A stretch of DNA of 64,000 nucleotides, from NCBI GenBank assembly GCA_963970005.1, contig CAXAMN010026694.1, forward strand, positions 1,207,083 to 1,271,082. The letters run 5' to 3'. The notes under the pieces are model-generated. The model saw nothing but the letters and a program-made list of their open reading frames with translations. It was not told the origin of the DNA and ran no database searches. This document shows, piece by piece, positions 54,270 to 64,000 of the stretch. The position numbers and the translations under genes were made by a program. How positions within the stretch are numbered: the first letter of the stretch is position 1; each line of letters starts with the position of its first letter. The DNA comes from Durusdinium trenchii (lineage: Eukaryota > Sar > Dinophyceae > Suessiales > Symbiodiniaceae).

Positions 54270-55945
54270 AAAGCTACGAATTCCTCCAGCTCCGAAAGTT
54301 CAAGCACTGACATCCTCAGCGAGCCGGATTCATAGGAACCAGAAGTCGCAAACATGTCATGTATCAGTATCATGTATCCAATCAAGGCCATACTGAGTCA
54401 ATACATTCCCTGGCCTACCGCATCAAGGTAGTTTGGTTCAAATGTTGGTCAGGTCTCGGGAACGTCTTGAAGCGATTGGAACCCAAAGCCAGCTTCTTCA
54501 GATGCATCTTCCCAAGTTGCTTCGGAAGAGACCGCAGCCTGTGCGTTTGCCAACGCCACAAGATGTCTTGCTCACACTCCCACAAAAGTTTTAACGGTGC
54601 TGCACTGGAAAGGTCTCGAGAGAGTGTGACAGGGGCACATGTTTGTGCTTTGTAGGTAGAAAAGTCCGATGACAAAACGTGGATATCCCGTCAGTCCTCG
54701 GGACCACCTTTGCCTTTACCAGATCGCCCACTTCTGGTTCTCCTGCCTGTTGTTGCCGAGGTAAAGCTCTTTCAAGTTGACCATTCTCGTGATGCAAGGA
54801 GCTACTGATTTGAAGCCATTCCCGTTAAGCTGCAAAGACCTGAGGGGTCGGTTGGACACTTGTTCTTTTTGTCAAACTGCAACCAAGTTGGACGTGGTTG
54901 TTGAAAGCTCAAGAAAGGGTATGTGTGTTTCGAACATAACGGGTTCTACCTTTTTTGATTTACTAAGATAGTCTACTTACTCAGGAGCATTTTGGTCGCA
55001 GGTGCCATACCAGTTGGGCAATCGAAAGCATGCAGAATGTCGTTCCAGCGTGAAAACAATTGGCAATCCAATCTAGAGCACTATCTGGGGGTCATGACCT
55101 TTTCAGCAACAAGAGAGCTTCCGAGATTTTGTTGGGCTGCCATTTGTCAAAGAATGTTTGGATCCAAACCATTGTGCCAAGGGTCCTCAATGAAGTTGCT
55201 GCCAAGACTCTCCAGGTGCACAAGGTTGCAGATTTCAGAAGGTACAGCACCGTCCTCCTCCACACCTGAGACACCAGGATCGTCCCTCCAAGCAGAAAAC
55301 ATCATGAAGCCTAGACTCAGTCTTCCATGAAAACGAGTTTCTTGAGGATTTCCCTGTCATGCTCTTCAATGTCATTCTGACTCTTTCCGTGTCACTTCCA
55401 TGTCTCAATCGAAGCTGGTGCCGCACCTTTAAGGCCATTGATCTGCAAACGCTTCAGCCGGTGCCGTGTCCAGGATGCCAAGGATGAGATGACCACATCG
55501 TCCCGAAGGTGGGGATCCTCACGAGGTCGCAGCAATGCAAAAGCACCCCAGGCTTTGGCTTCCTTTTTTGCCGACCTCCCCGCCTGCCTACTAAATTTAA
55601 GTACATAGTAGGCCTACTTAATTAAGTAAGGGAGAGGTAAGCTAGTAGCTTACAAGTTCGCTACTACTTACTGGACGCAGGATAGCTCACGCTTCTTCAA
55701 GGAAGGCACAAATGATGTTGTTCCTAGATGTTTAGGAAATCCTTAACTTGTTGATCCTGGATTCTCGCTTCCAATTCACCTTGAAATCTCTGAAACAAAT
55801 AGAAAGACTGGACTGGACATGAAATAATTGAACATCCAAGGCACCCTCTGCCGAAGAACCTGCACATCCAAGTGGAGCTCTGTGGGCTTCCCATTTTCAC
55901 ATCGCACCTCCTGCGATGAGCAGCCTGCTGCGGAGCTCAAATCTT
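54270..55945 (-). CDS. Leucine-rich-repeat protein gene, about one repeat per exon
   Basis: Minus-strand exons in order. About 55945-55830 reads GCSSQEVRCENGKPTELHLD, the Cys-rich cap that starts plant-type LRR domains. About 55585-55392 reads RHRLKRLQINGLKGAAPASI. 55273-55165, after GTCTCAG plus G, reads AVPSEICNLVHLESLGSNFI. 54840-54745, after CCTCAG plus G, reads LQLNGNGFKSVAPCITRMVN and LKELYLGNN. 54541-54450, after CACAG plus G, reads LRSLPKQLGKMHLKKLALGS and NRFKTFP. About 54350-54280 reads SLRMSVLELSELEEFVAL. The repeats follow LxxLxLxxNxFxxxP. No kinase or membrane segment was seen. Exons at 51.4-51.6 kb may be its end. Confidence 0.65.
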
Positions 55946-57720
55946 TTCAATCTGTCAGAAGCCGCAAGGCAAACCGCAACACAAAAGCCCGAATTGCCTC
56001 ATCAAACTATCTAATTGAGTTCGCCTTGACTGGCTTTGGACCAACATTTCAACAACCCTGAGAGCCTGAAATGCAATTCTATCAATCTTGAAACTCAAGC
56101 TATGCAGCAATGCCTCTGGAATGCAAAGAGAACAGGTACTCGCCCACATCTGCCTAGCGCATCTCTGTGGTAACCAGCACGAGAAGCAACCAGGTGATAT
56201 GCCAAACTGTCAGACTTTTACAAATGTGTCCCTCTTCGATAACATTAAGTTACTTTGTCATTCCTCGAAAAGCAAAGCATGGTGCGTCGCCGTCTCCGAC
56301 CTTCGTTTGGCGCGTCAGCACAAGCACTGCCAGAAGCATGGGCTCCCATGGGCTGAAAAAGGTGACCGTCTACTAGGCTGGATGCTGTCAGTTTGGAGCA
56401 TTCTTTCAACTCATCAAAGACTTGAAACATGCTTTTCGTTGCGGGGCACAAAGAGGAATGCATGATGATGCGGCGCTTTTTGCTATCTCATGTGACTTCA
56501 CACCTAAAGCCAGCTGTTGAGCCGAGCCGAAAGAAACAGGCCATGTTTTAGCTATCAGGTCATCTCTGTTCTCTTTTCCGTGTCACCAAGTACTGCCTAA
56601 CCGTTAGGGCCTACCCGCCACCAGCAACAGAGAAACAGAAACGTGTTGGGTGGTCTTCTAAGTTTTAACAGCCTTTTCCAGAATCATGCAGCTGCTAGGC
56701 CCTTGAGTTTAAGATACTCAGGCTCAGGCTTGTCCGGCTTCCAGGCATTGAAGCGGGCTCTGATCACGTCACTGATCCGTGCCTTTCCTGTGAGTTGATT
56801 CACCTGAGCATCTCATATCAGGCTCAGGCTGCTCTGGTTGGCTTGATTCAATCGTTTATGTGCGCTTTATTTATCGTCATAATCTAATCAGGCCCGTTGC
56901 GATGATTCTTCTCTTTCAGTTCAAGGCGTGAGCTTCAATCCAAAATGCTCTAGACTCTAGTAGGCCAGATCAAAAGAACAGCATCAACCTTCACCAGTAC
57001 AGCTGTCCTTTTGGTTTCCAATATGTCAGACTGCAAAAGATTCTATCAACCAATAAAAGGCTGCAATGCTATTCAAGACTATACTGCCAAAATGACAGAA
57101 GAGGAGAATAGAGTCCTACACCGCTCAAAGCCACAGCTGCAAATTCGACGGTTTGCACAACAAGAAGCGACACATAGCACAGGCCTGTGGCTCATAGATG
57201 GGAGCGCCAGAACTGGCAATGGATGCGCCAGTGCCTCAGAAGATTCAGATTGACCTGCAACCTCACTGCAGTCCTTCACAAAGTTCTAAAGCAAAAATTG
57301 TCTGTGAGCCGGTCAATGTCCAGAACACCTTCAGGCAACCCGACGGCTTATCTGAGACCGGTTGCTGCCTGCATTGCTACCTTGAAAGTGCAGGATGCCA
57401 AGCAGCTTCGATAGAGGCGACCCGTCTGAAAACACTGGAAAAGTCAGTCCTGGGCAAAAAAACAAAAGATATGCCCCAGCTAAGGCTAGATGTTTGTATA
57501 TATATATATATATATTGATAAAGTAGAAGTTGTTTCCCTTATGCTGACTAAGGCCCAGTCCAGAACGTGGCAACACCGCAGAGTGCTGCCTGCACAATGC
57601 AATGTCTAAAACAGTATCAACCTTGCCCCCCGCTTGAAGGAGGCATCAACAGCACTATATGGAGCTTCAAGTCGAGTGCAGTGAAGTGAAATTGTTTTGT
57701 TGTATGTATTAATTCTATTA
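55946..57720. other. Stretch with weak coding signals
   Basis: A minus frame just above the LRR cap exon (FDEAIRAFVLRFA, about 56010-55965) may be its upstream exon. A plus frame with ATG at 57198-57518 (MGAPELAMDAPVPQKIQIDL) looks natural up to an (AT)n tract at 57492-57515. No more can be supported. Confidence 0.35.
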
Positions 57721-57723
57721 AGT

Positions 57724-57807
57724 AGCTTCTTGGATGTCTTCGTGCCAGGGTTCCCTCGTTGTGTGTCTTCAGCCTTGAGGCAGCTTCGGAGGCAACATCA
57801 TCTCCTA
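57724..57807 (-). CDS. Coding-like exon, unknown
   Basis: After TACTGTAG plus G the minus frame reads GDDVASEAASRLKTHNEGTL and ARRHPRSY. It is a clean short exon candidate with no recognised family. Confidence 0.4.
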
Positions 57808-58144
57808 CAGTAGCCAAGAGCAAATATCGGCCGGGTTTGTGAGTTTACGAAGAATGCTAGTTGTGACAGAAAACTAAACACTCTAGTGTATACAACCCTA
57901 GATTGGCAGCCGGGAGAGATACCACATCTCCGACACTCTCGAATTCAATACGAACATCAAAATGAAGTCTTAAACCTTCAGTTCTTTTTTCAACCGATCA
58001 GTGTCTTGTTCTGATCAACTCGGGACCCGACCGCTGTTCGGAGGTGCTGAGCTAGACCGCAAGGCCTGATGCAAAGCCAGCTTGCCATGTAGAGTCGGCA
58101 TGAGTCTTGACACATGGATAGACATCATCAAATGATATCTTCAT

Positions 58145-59730
58145 GTCTTCACTGTCTCATCGTTGACAATTAATTCGGCCTGGCTGTGATGTCTCTCCTC
58201 AAGCTCACGCATCTGCGTGTCAATCTTCTCCTTTCGATGGGTGTTCGGAACGTCAAAACCAATGTTCATCTTGCTAAGGATGTTTCAACCACGGCTGAAA
58301 CACTCAATTGCCGCAAAACTGGGGACAAGCAGGGGTTGGATTGCATTCAAAATCGACAAACTGGATCAGTGGTGTCCAAGCCCTTCCCACCTGGACTGGG
58401 CCTCCGTATTCGATGCCACCTTCATGCTTGACCTCGCAGTATGCAAGCTCTCAACAAACCTTCTGACAGTTCAGCATACTGCGGTGCTGATAACTACATG
58501 AATGATGCTTTATGATGCTTTGCTTTGTCAGTTCAGCAATATCTCTGTTGGAACGATTGTATCTGTTTACTGTTGAACTGCTGGCCCGCAGCAACATGCA
58601 AGAATCCACCGAACATTCTCCTAGGCTCAGACAGACTTGATCGGCCGCATCATAGAGTCCAACAAAGAGCCTTGGTGCACCTCCAAAGTCCGCAGAGTAC
58701 ATGCAGTTCAATCTGTAGGTTTTGTTGTGTAAACCGCACAACGAAATCTTCATTACATCTGCATCAACCTCCATGTCAACAAAAAGACGCAACTACCAAA
58801 AGGCCCAGGAAATGCATAATTATTGAATATAAAGTTTGCTATAGGCTTGATCAACACTGGCACCAGCTTGCCTGATAGTTCCGAGTGAACTCCCCGATGT
58901 CTACAGCCCCCTGGTCATTCTTGTCCAGCAAGCTGAACAAGGCATGAAGATCTGCACCTAATCTGCCAAGTCATCAACAAGCATTCCCAATCTACCAACA
59001 CCTGGAAAACGGCACGTGGTTCTAACATGGTGTCCATGCAGTTCTCAAATCAAGGGCATTGTGTGCACAGCTGCACCACTCTTCTGCAAGACGCGCAAAT
59101 CCGCAAGAAGACTCAAGCATGATGCAATGTCTCTCCACAAGTCTTTTATCGTACGGGCAGTTGTCTTTTTGGCTTGTCACTTGCTGTCAGAAACTGAGGA
59201 TGCTGAATAATCTGCCATGGCACTGCTGTTTGGAATCTTGAACTTCTCACAAGCACTTCGCAGATCTGAAAGGCTGAGGTAGCCATCATTGTCAAAATCC
59301 TCAGCAATCGACCGTGGGTGATCAACGGGCACCAGATTTGCTTCCAAGAATTGCCGAGCTTGAACGCTTTGGAGACATTGCTTTCGAAAGGAAACAATTG
59401 TTGTACTCTGGCGTGACGAATGAAGAAGGGGTTGCCGACAAGCCGATCGTTCTCTCCTGCTTTGCTTTAGTGACTTGAGGGTGGTCAGCAGATCGGCAAG
59501 TTCCACCAGCTCGAACCCTTCAAGATCTTTTCACTTGTTGCCTTTCAAGGCTCTAAGCGTTTGAACATCTTCGAGGGCTTCAACTTGCCACCATTGGAGT
59601 TCTCCACCAGTGCAATGGCGTCCGCCAGGGCTTCCATGACGTACCTTGGCTCAGGCCGTACCGCTTTGCGGCCAACGCGAACCAAGAGTTGAGGAAAACG
59701 GGAACCAATAGTAGATTGAAGCTGTTGGAG
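58145..59730 (-). CDS. EF-hand calcium-binding protein gene, C-terminal part
   Basis: Minus-strand exons in order. About 59730-59560 reads VGRKAVRPEPRYVMEALADA. About 59500-59215 ends in EF-hand 1: DFDNDGYLSLSDL, with D-x-D-x-D-G spacing. About 59150-59040 reads DLWRDIASCLSLLADLRVLQ. 58957-58872, after ATTAG plus G, has EF-hand 2, LLDKNDQGAVDIGEFTRNY, and ends at a GC donor. About 58780-58575 reads KTYRLNCMYSADFGGAPRLF. About 58455-58310 reads AYCEVKHEGGIEYGGPVQVG and FECNPTPACPQFCGN. About 58278-58145 reads MNIGFDVPNTHRKEKIDTQM and ends in TGA. The style GAVDIGEF resembles EF-hands that follow dinoflagellate voltage-gated channels, but no channel segment is seen here. Some junctions are estimated. 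Confidence 0.55.
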
Positions 59731-59764
59731 TCAGGAAGCAAACACTCTAAGTAATGCACTTGTT

Positions 59765-59920
59765 GGTAGCGATGGCCTCCAACCTAGTAGCGATGCCCTT
59801 TGCTCCTAGTAGCTTCTTGTTTCTAGTAGTACGGCCAGGAGCCAATAGTAGCGTCCTTGCTCCTAGTAGCGATGGCCTTTGCTCCTAGTAGCGATGGCCT
59901 TTGCTCCTAGTTGCCTTTTG
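59765..59920 (+). repeat. CTAGTAGC modular repeat, cluster 11 (longest)
   Basis: About eight modules, with spacers GATGGCCTCCAAC, GATGCCCTTTGCTC, TTCTTGTTTC, TACGGCCAGGAGC, GTCCTTGCTC and GATGGCCTTTGCTC (twice). It ends four bases from the stop codon of the next gene. Confidence 0.9.
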
Positions 59921-59923
59921 TAT

Positions 59924-60300
59924 TCATGCACTGCATCCAAGAGGCCTTGCTTGCCAGTAGTTCTCATACCGTGGCTTTTCGGAGTCTGGCGGTCGCTCCC
60001 GTGGGGGTGGGTTGCCACGCAGGGCTCGGTTTAGGCCATCGTTCACATAGTGGATGACCTTCTTCTCATCCTGCGACATTTGAGATGCACCTTTGCTTAC
60101 CATGGTCTCAGTTGTTTTCACGTAGGGAGTTCTGGCTGTGCTTCTGCAACATCGTGCAACACCGCAGAACTTGGTTGTGGGTTTACATCCCAGAACCGGT
60201 CCGGAGGCTTGTAGACATTCTCGATGAACTGCTGCACGTCCACCTCGTGATCTCGGTTGTGCCTCTGGGTCACCACAAAAGCCTGGCTCAATGTGCTCAA
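59924..60300 (-). CDS. Two-exon C-terminus of an unknown gene
   Basis: Exon A (about 60300-60194) reads HNRDHEVDVQQFIENVYKPP and DRFWD up to a GT donor (GAT|GTAAACC). Exon B, after TGTCGCAG plus G, reads DEKKVIHYVNDGLNRALRGN, then PPPRERPPDSEKPRYENYW, and ends LGCSA* (stop at 59924). Both junctions are phase 0, so the join is clean. No family is recognised. Confidence 0.55.
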
Positions 60301-60599
60301 ATGTGCTTTGAATCAACTTGCTTCTCCCAAGTTCTGATGGAAGGGATGGCAAAATGGCCTCCCAACTTACAGTATATCCAAACTTATCGAAACAGGATCC
60401 TCCAAATCTAATTATAGGCCAAGTCCAAGTCAAACCAATTCCTGGCCTCGATGTCCCCTCTCAAAAGCTTCAGGGAAGCTGGTGGCCCTGCAAGCCCCTG
60501 CGCTGCAGCAGAGGGTTCTTTCACCGTCTCTAGGGACGTGTCTGCCTCACGAGCACCTGCCAGTCTTTGACACACTCAAGAACGACACTGGAGCAAGTG

Positions 60600-60796
60600 T
60601 AAGCAAGAATCTGTTTCTTTGCCTTCGGCAGATTGGTCCAACGTCATGACATCCGGGCCCTTGGAACTGTGAGAAGCATAGAGAGGCTCCTCAATGTACA
60701 GTCCGGATACGTTCCGGCCGAATGAGGCACATGGTGTTGCACACAAGACTTTGTTGCCGTGTTTAGCTTCGAGCAAACAAACGACGATTATTGACA
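60600..60796 (-). CDS. Coding-like exon, unknown
   Basis: After CTCCAACAG plus G the frame reads MSIIVVCLLEAKHGNKVLCA, then NVSGLYIEEPLYASHSSKGP and on to a Glu-rich part. It may belong to the gene ending at 59924. The strand is supported by peptide quality. Confidence 0.4.
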
Positions 60797-60890
60797 TCCT
60801 GTTGGAGGTCAACAGCTGTCCTTTCGTCGCAAGGATGACTGTGTGTTGGGCTCTTCCAGCTCATTCACCAACATGTCGATCAAATCATCC

Positions 60891-60936
60891 TAGCAGCAAG
60901 CTGTCGCAGCAAGCTGTCGCAGCAAGCTGTCACACT
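60891..60936. repeat. Three-copy 13-bp tandem repeat
   Basis: AGCAAGCTGTCGC repeated three times in a row, the last copy with one change. Confidence 0.9.
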
Positions 60937-61029
60937 ATATACGTCGCAGTAAAAGGAATGTCCAGGTGTCACCTATGACGCCTATAACGGAAAAATGTAT
61001 GAAAAGCAAATCTCCAATTTGACTTCATC

Positions 61030-61145
61030 TCTCTGAGTTGCTTCGCCTGGTGCACAGTTTCCCTTTCTTTCAGCAACTCTTGCAGCCGTGACTTTCGGAT
61101 CAGCTCCGGCCTCAAGGAGAGTCTTCACCAATGAAACTGACATAT
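61030..61145 (-). CDS. Ankyrin-like exon fragment
   Basis: The minus frame reads SLVKTLLEAGADPKVTAARV and AERKGN. LLEAGADPK is the typical end of an ankyrin repeat. One partial repeat only; upstream the frame meets a TAG, so an acceptor is needed (GTATAG lies there). Confidence 0.35.
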
Positions 61146-61942
61146 GGAGCTTGACTATACAAAACCTCTATGGCTGAGCCAAGCTGAGCCCTCTTGCAAA
61201 GCGCGCTCCGTCCGCTGCGCCTTGGCACGGAGAACCTGGCCGGACCGCCCGCGCTGCGTCGTCTTCGGACCGACCTCGGACCGCTTCCGTGTCCCTTTTC
61301 CTCCCAAGTCGACATGCCTGAATGTCTCCCGGTAGAACTTCATCGTCTTAAGACGAAAAAGGAGCCTTCTCAAAACGGGCACAGGTCTGGCGCCAGGGAA
61401 AGGACAAGCAGCTAGCGTCCACAACTTGAATTGAGACGCTGGTTGCATGGGATGCAGGAACTTGGATGAGATTTGGTTGGAGGCCATCTCTAGTGGGTTG
61501 GATGAGATTTGAACAAACCCATCCTAGGCCCTGCATCGAAGGAGAGACAATTCCAATTGTTGGAAGCCTCATGTTGATAATGCCCACCTTTGCCTCCAAA
61601 GAGAGGTCAGCTTCTGTCTTATTGACTGATTGACTAAGGATATCTGATATCTCATGATCTATGGTTGAGTCGGTTGAGTATTGTTTCTACACATTTCTAC
61701 ACTCTGAACATCCAGTACAAGGACAACAAACTACCTCTCGTGGAGACAAGGATGAAACTCCTACGAAAGGAGGAATCACGGTGGTTTGCAGCATTCCTTT
61801 GGACAAACGAAACGATCTGATTAGATGCTCTCTCTTGCTTGAACACTGCCCTTTAGCAGCTTTCAATGCCACAAACCCCGGGAGCAAAAAAAGGTTGGAC
61901 TCCTCAGGAATCACCTTTGTTCATGTGTACATGTTATGCTAT

Positions 61943-61991
61943 TAGGGTGGAAGCCATCGCTAGTAGGTTGGAGGCCATTGCTATTAGGTTG
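61943..61991 (-). repeat. CTAGTAGG repeat variant
   Basis: Reads GGAAGCCATCGCTAGTAGGTTGGAGGCCATTGCTATTAGG, the reverse form of the GATGGCCTCCAACCTAGTAG module. A shorter relative lies at 61475-61500. Confidence 0.75.
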
Positions 61992-62024
61992 TACAAATGG
62001 CCTACTGACTAAGTTGCTTCTACC

Positions 62025-62206
62025 AGGGTAGAGTGCCCTTCTCCGCTGTTGCAAGAGTTGAAGCAACCTGCCAACGTTATAACTTGCCTCTCCCCAAGAA
62101 ATGATGAAGAAAATGTGGCCATCACGAGCGCCAACAAAGAGTTCATACTCCAAATCACTGTCAGGAGCTGAGAACTTGGACACAGGTATCTTTGCCAACT
62201 TGCCAA
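62025..62206 (-). CDS. Coding-like exon, unknown
   Basis: The frame reads KIPVSKFSAPDSDLEYELFV, then GARDGHIFFIISWGEASYNV and GRLLQLLQQRRRA. It is beta-rich, then helical. One of the most natural unassigned peptides in the window; it probably belongs with the EF-hand exon above it. Confidence 0.45.
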
Positions 62207-62379
62207 GCACTCACTGCACTTTGTGTGACATGAACTTCAAGAACTCCTGGCACTTTGTCAAGAAAAGATACTTTGAATCTTGAGGAAATTTTCTTTGCGT
62301 GTCTGAAACTGCATTCCATGTCTGCATCCAAAAGTCAACTGCCTACATGTCATACCCCACTCTTGGTATATACATATCT

Positions 62380-62490
62380 CTCCATCTCGCATGTCAAGTT
62401 TGGAAGGTTGCATGCATATCGCTCCTCCTCTGAGATTCTTCCATCACAGTTTTGGTCCGCACGCCTCCAAATGCCTGCAACCTGCAGCGA
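62380..62490 (-). CDS. EF-hand exon
   Basis: After GTCGCTGCAG plus G the frame reads IWRRADQNCDGRISEEERYA, in which DQNCDGRISEEE is a complete 12-residue EF-hand loop. Flanking exons are uncertain (perhaps 62206-62025). Confidence 0.55.
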
Positions 62491-62781
62491 CGACGAAAGA
62501 ATCAGGAAGCCTGCTTTAAGCCGAAAAGGGAATCGTTCCACGGGGAGACCAGCGAACAACCCTTCTCCCCGCCTGGGCTGAATTAGTATCTGGACAGACC
62601 TGCAATTTGGGGCACAAGACACTGGCAGCACTCACCGAGAAGACCCTCAGCGCAGGATCACTCGTAGCTCAACAAAAATGAGCACCCGCTGGCTGGCCTT
62701 CTTGACCCAGAGTTGGAACTGCACAGGCGACAGGTATTTCAAGCCCTGGCCAAATGAAAGGATTTCATGATTTCATGCTTG

Positions 62782-62837
62782 GCAAGGAGCAAGGACGCTA
62801 CTAGGGGCTCCTGGTCTTGCTATAGTAGCTTCTTGTT
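62782..62837 (-). repeat. CTAGTAGC modular repeat, cluster 12
   Basis: Reverse module GGACGCTACTAGGGGCTCCT followed by a forward ATAGTAGCTTCTTGTTG, so the orientation switches inside the cluster. Confidence 0.8.
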
Positions 62838-62869
62838 GATTCTCACTGTTGCGAGACATTCTCGGCACC

Positions 62870-62940
62870 GAGAGCAGTCAAGACACGAGAGCGAGAACGG
62901 CACCGAGCAGCTCGGCACCGAGAGCGAGAACGGCACCTGC
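62870..62940. repeat. Short tandem repeat (CGAGAGCGAGAACGGCACC)
   Basis: CGAGAGCGAGAACGGCACCG occurs at about 62888 and 62918, with AGCAGCTCGGCAC between. The rest of 62.6-64.0 kb shows no supported gene. Confidence 0.8.
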
Positions 62941-64000
62941 TGGTCCAAGGAGTCGAACAGTTGCTGAGACGTTTGGCTCTCACTGCCCACCAAGAGGAGA
63001 TGCGCCTCGAAAAAATACACATGAAGAGTAAGGTCTGTCCAATAGAGTGTGTAGCAAGTCTGTCCAAAATTCAATAGAGTTACAGTATACAGAATAGAAT
63101 GTCTTGGGTGTGTCGCGTGCTCAAGGTCTGATGACCTTTGTTGAGTTTCCACTTCTTTTTGTCAATACGTGGTCTGATAAACTTGTCCCACTCCTCCCTG
63201 CCCCAATCCATTCCGTGACTGGTCAGGAGTTGGATCCTGCATCTCTTAGCTGCTCTCGGTTTTCATTTACACAACACAAATGCCTCTTCGACCATTGCTT
63301 CCACCTCCTCTGGTGTTAGCCTCGCAATCTCTTGTCTCATCGACAGCAGAAAGAATAGATTGAAAAAATATGTCACAGAAATCGAGGTCAAAAGTCTCAC
63401 ATTCACCTTGCATGAAAGCAAGCCTTTCAACATTCAACATTCAACATGCAACATCAAAATCGTCAACCCTTGAAACCATTGTGAAACCATTTGTGAAACC
63501 AATGCGCCTCTGCTGAAGCACAGGCATGGCACTCTTTGCAGCAGGCGATGGCGACTGCAACGATGGAGTGCCTGGAGTTCCTCCTTCAAGAGCTGGTTCA
63601 GTTGCATTGTTATATGCATGAATGATTCATTTGAACGTCTCTGAAAGCTCTATGACTCTATATACAATACTCCAAGTCTCAATTGGTTCAGCTGTTACTT
63701 ATGTAGTGTAATTTGCCTCTCACGGGTGGCCTAACTGGCCGATCTTGGGCTTCACAAAGCGACGCCGCAGAGCGCGGAAAACACGTTTGCAGGCCTCAGG
63801 TTTGAGCGCTCAAGAAGAATTGTTTGGGGTCAAACGTCGATCGCAGGTTGAAATTTGGACATGTCCATGCCCCAAATAGTGATTTGAGCTCTGGCACCCT
63901 GGGCAGACAAAAATGATGAAGGGGCCTTGAGTCCAGTGCGGAAAGTGAGGCAAATGTGGGATACGATGGCTTCATCGAAGTTCAAGGAGGGAATAGAGAA

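Noticed and set aside
53432..54396. Open frames of 250-388 codons rich in Leu, Val, Cys/Ser, Asn/Lys or Thr/Arg
   Set aside because: They are translations of a stop-free microsatellite read across an N gap.
1..64000. CRISPR arrays, rRNA genes or bacterial operons
   Set aside because: No regularly spaced palindromic repeats, no conserved rRNA segments and no closely packed long reading frames were seen.

Overview
The window looks like nuclear DNA from a dinoflagellate, probably Symbiodiniaceae. The evidence is: many short exons joined by introns that begin GC as often as GT and whose acceptor AG is followed by G; a Ty1/copia element of a dinoflagellate type; (MKA)n peptide runs; and a dispersed CTAGTAGC-based repeat seen in more than a dozen clusters. 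There are three N gaps (6205-6214, 34395-34494, 53822-53831). No prokaryotic operon, CRISPR array or rRNA is visible.

Layout. Every gene with a convincing protein signature reads on the minus strand, as in a one-directional gene cluster. From left to right: coding exons of an unknown gene (0.8-1.5 kb) and further exons at 2-5 kb; an MFSD5-type major-facilitator transporter with seven exons resolved to the base (5.2-7.6 kb); a pair of related small-protein units with MKA repeats (13.6-14.8 kb); an 8.6-kb copia retrotransposon (15.6-24.2 kb); unknown multi-exon genes (24.6-26.7 kb, 28.4-30.1 kb); a GC-rich coding patch with a zinc knuckle (31.7-33.2 kb); a duplicated 377-bp block around a gap (33.7-35.4 kb); an ATP-grasp/tubulin-ligase-like fragment (37.1-37.7 kb); a J-domain-like gene (38.2-38.8 kb); a PH-like gene (39.9-40.5 kb); a caspase-like peptidase C14 (metacaspase) gene (42.5-45.5 kb); one or two leucine-rich-repeat genes (51.4-56 kb) interrupted by a 740-bp TTG/TTC microsatellite; an EF-hand gene (58.1-59.7 kb); and further exons, one with another EF-hand, up to 62.5 kb.

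The most interesting object is the retrotransposon. It has 104/105-bp LTRs, a primer-binding site matching the anticodon arm of initiator tRNA-Met, a polypurine tract, and a gag-protease-integrase-RT-RNase H order. Between protease and integrase lies a region with the motif order of a C5-cytosine DNA methyltransferase. After RNase H there is a membrane segment, a proline-rich linker and an unrecognised terminal module. Eight frameshifts break the polyprotein, yet the LTRs differ only by one T in a homopolymer.

Most exon boundaries outside the transporter are estimates made by eye from reading frame, splice-like signals and motifs; no search was run. Short exons without a recognised motif are offered as coding-like stretches, not proven genes.
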